DNA of 64,000 bases from Roseiarcus sp963709655. Its GTDB lineage: Bacteria > Pseudomonadota > Alphaproteobacteria > Rhizobiales > Beijerinckiaceae. The stretch spans positions 310,001 through 374,000 of the forward strand of contig CAVPXF010000039.1 of NCBI GenBank assembly GCA_963709655.1. Reading direction: 5' to 3'. The translations under genes were made by a program, and so were the position numbers. Shown here in pieces: positions 63,357-64,000 of the stretch (positions are counted from its first letter, which is position 1; each line of letters opens with the position of its first letter). Under the pieces are notes generated by a model that saw only the letters and a list, made by a program, of their open reading frames with translations, had not been told where the DNA came from and did not search any database.

Positions 63357-64000
63357 CAACGCATCTCCATACGGATACCGCGAAGCAGGGGGCCCGTGAT
63401 TGGGCGTCGCCGCTACTCTGGGTGTTCGCGGCAGCGAGCGTCATCTCGAATTTGGCGACAGTCGCGTTGCATCTGCCGCAGGGAATAGGCGGCGCGATGT
63501 TTGCGCTGTTTCTGACGCTGTTCGGGTTGCTGCATGGCGCATTGACCTATGGCTGGCGCGGTATCCTGTTGTTCCTGATTGTCTGTCTGGGGGTGAGCAA
63601 CGCGTTTGAGAACCTCAGCATCATGACGGGCTTCCCATTCGGCTGGTACCACTATAGCGATGCCTTAGGGCCCAAGCTGTTCCTGGTGCCCCTGCTCATC
63701 GGGCCAGCCTATTTTGGCATGGGCTATCTCTCGTGGACGCTGGCGCGCGCCATTCTCGGCGACGAGGACGCCAGATTGGTTGGCCCGCTGTCGTTTACAG
63801 CGCCGACGATCGCAAGTTTTATCATGGTGTTCTGGGATCTCACGATTGATCCGATGGCGTCGACAATCAACGGCAGTTGGGTATGGCGCGACGGCGGAAG
63901 TTATTTCGGCGTGCCGGTGAGCAATTTCTTCGGGTGGTACCTGACGGTATACGTATTTCTCCAATGCTTTGCTCTGTATGCCAGAAGCCGGTCCGCATCG
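63353..64000 (+). CDS. Carotenoid 1,2-hydratase-like membrane protein (CruF/DUF422), cut by window end
   Basis: The frame starts at the ATG overlapping the flavoprotein stop and stays open for 216 codons to the window end, so only the first part is seen. It has several hydrophobic helices and the DUF422 motifs FPFGWYHYSDALGPKLFLVP and WDLTIDPMASTING with GSYFGVPVSNFFGWYLTVY. CruF-type enzymes add water to the 1,2 double bond of acyclic carotenoids. Joint control by TetR with a flavoprotein suggests a small carotenoid- or terpenoid-modifying unit. The stop lies outside the window. Confidence 0.85.
   Translation, partial: MTTHLHTDTAKQGARDWASPLLWVFAAASVISNLATVALHLPQGIGGAMFALFLTLFGLLHGALTYGWRGILLFLIVCLGVSNAFENLSIMTGFPFGWYHYSDALGPKLFLVPLLIGPAYFGMGYLSWTLARAILGDEDARLVGPLSFTAPTIASFIMVFWDLTIDPMASTINGSWVWRDGGSYFGVPVSNFFGWYLTVYVFLQCFALYARSRSAS

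Overview
The window is 64 kb of GC-rich DNA from an alphaproteobacterium, most likely of the order Hyphomicrobiales (Rhizobiales). Pointers are the SciP and RcdA homologues of the CtrA cell-cycle circuit, an Omp25-type beta-barrel, the gene order shikimate kinase/dehydroquinate synthase followed by a CBS-domain CorC protein, HflK-HflC-DUF2065-DegP, IHF-beta followed by LapA, a 41-residue L36 with a GTG start, and a DUF2007 gene divergent from a polyprenyl synthase. No genus can be fixed from the sequence alone. No tRNA, rRNA, CRISPR array, transposase or integrase was seen.

Layout. 0-2 kb: a truncated membrane gene, an intergenic repeat and the wreck of a toxin-antitoxin pair. 1-10 kb (minus strand): a CoA-dependent catabolic operon with acyl-CoA ligase, GST, acyl-CoA dehydrogenase, BKACE (DUF849), biotin-dependent carboxylase alpha and beta chains and an enoyl-CoA hydratase. 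10-17.5 kb: orphan EpsI, an ALDH7 dehydrogenase, a leucine-rich-repeat protein, a phytoene-dehydrogenase-like flavoprotein, a DHA2 transporter and an M19 dipeptidase. 17.5-22.8 kb: membrane and periplasm quality control (HflKC, DUF2065, DegP) and CorC. 22.8-34 kb: fused AroK-AroB, EF-G-like GTPase, IHF-beta, LapA, L36, a phosphopantetheinyl transferase, a thioesterase and BioY. 34-44 kb: a pilus-type N-domain protein, Edd, a SEL1 protein, ThiE-like, RcdA, MnmA, SciP, an adenylate cyclase and an Omp25-like protein. 44.5-48.2 kb: an LrgAB-HTH-membrane-hydrolase operon. 48.5-52.5 kb: a RiPP gene cluster. 53-64 kb: an aldo/keto reductase with divergent LysR, SatP, Tdh-Kbl, a tRNA methyltransferase, IspB, and a TetR-controlled flavoprotein plus a carotenoid-type hydratase that runs off the end.

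The most exciting part is the three-gene minus-strand operon at 48550-52496. A 177-residue protein with a long leader-like part and a Cys/Ser/Thr-rich tail is followed without gaps by an aminoglycoside-phosphotransferase-like kinase and then by one 749-residue protein that fuses a HopA1-type lyase domain to a LanC-type cyclase with its zinc-ligand motifs. Kinase, HopA1 lyase and LanC cyclase is the enzymatic logic of class V lanthipeptides, which I know mainly from actinomycetes. Here it appears in a proteobacterium, compacted into two enzymes, with an unusually long precursor and no exporter or leader peptidase beside it.

Two other themes run through the window. Four conserved genes (enoyl-CoA hydratase, CorC, a metallo-beta-lactamase-fold hydrolase and an adenylate cyclase) are each split by one small frameshift, which points to sequencing indels or active decay. 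Several intergenic repeats, including a 45-bp perfect repeat at two sites 33.7 kb apart, mark spots where neighbouring genes are truncated.
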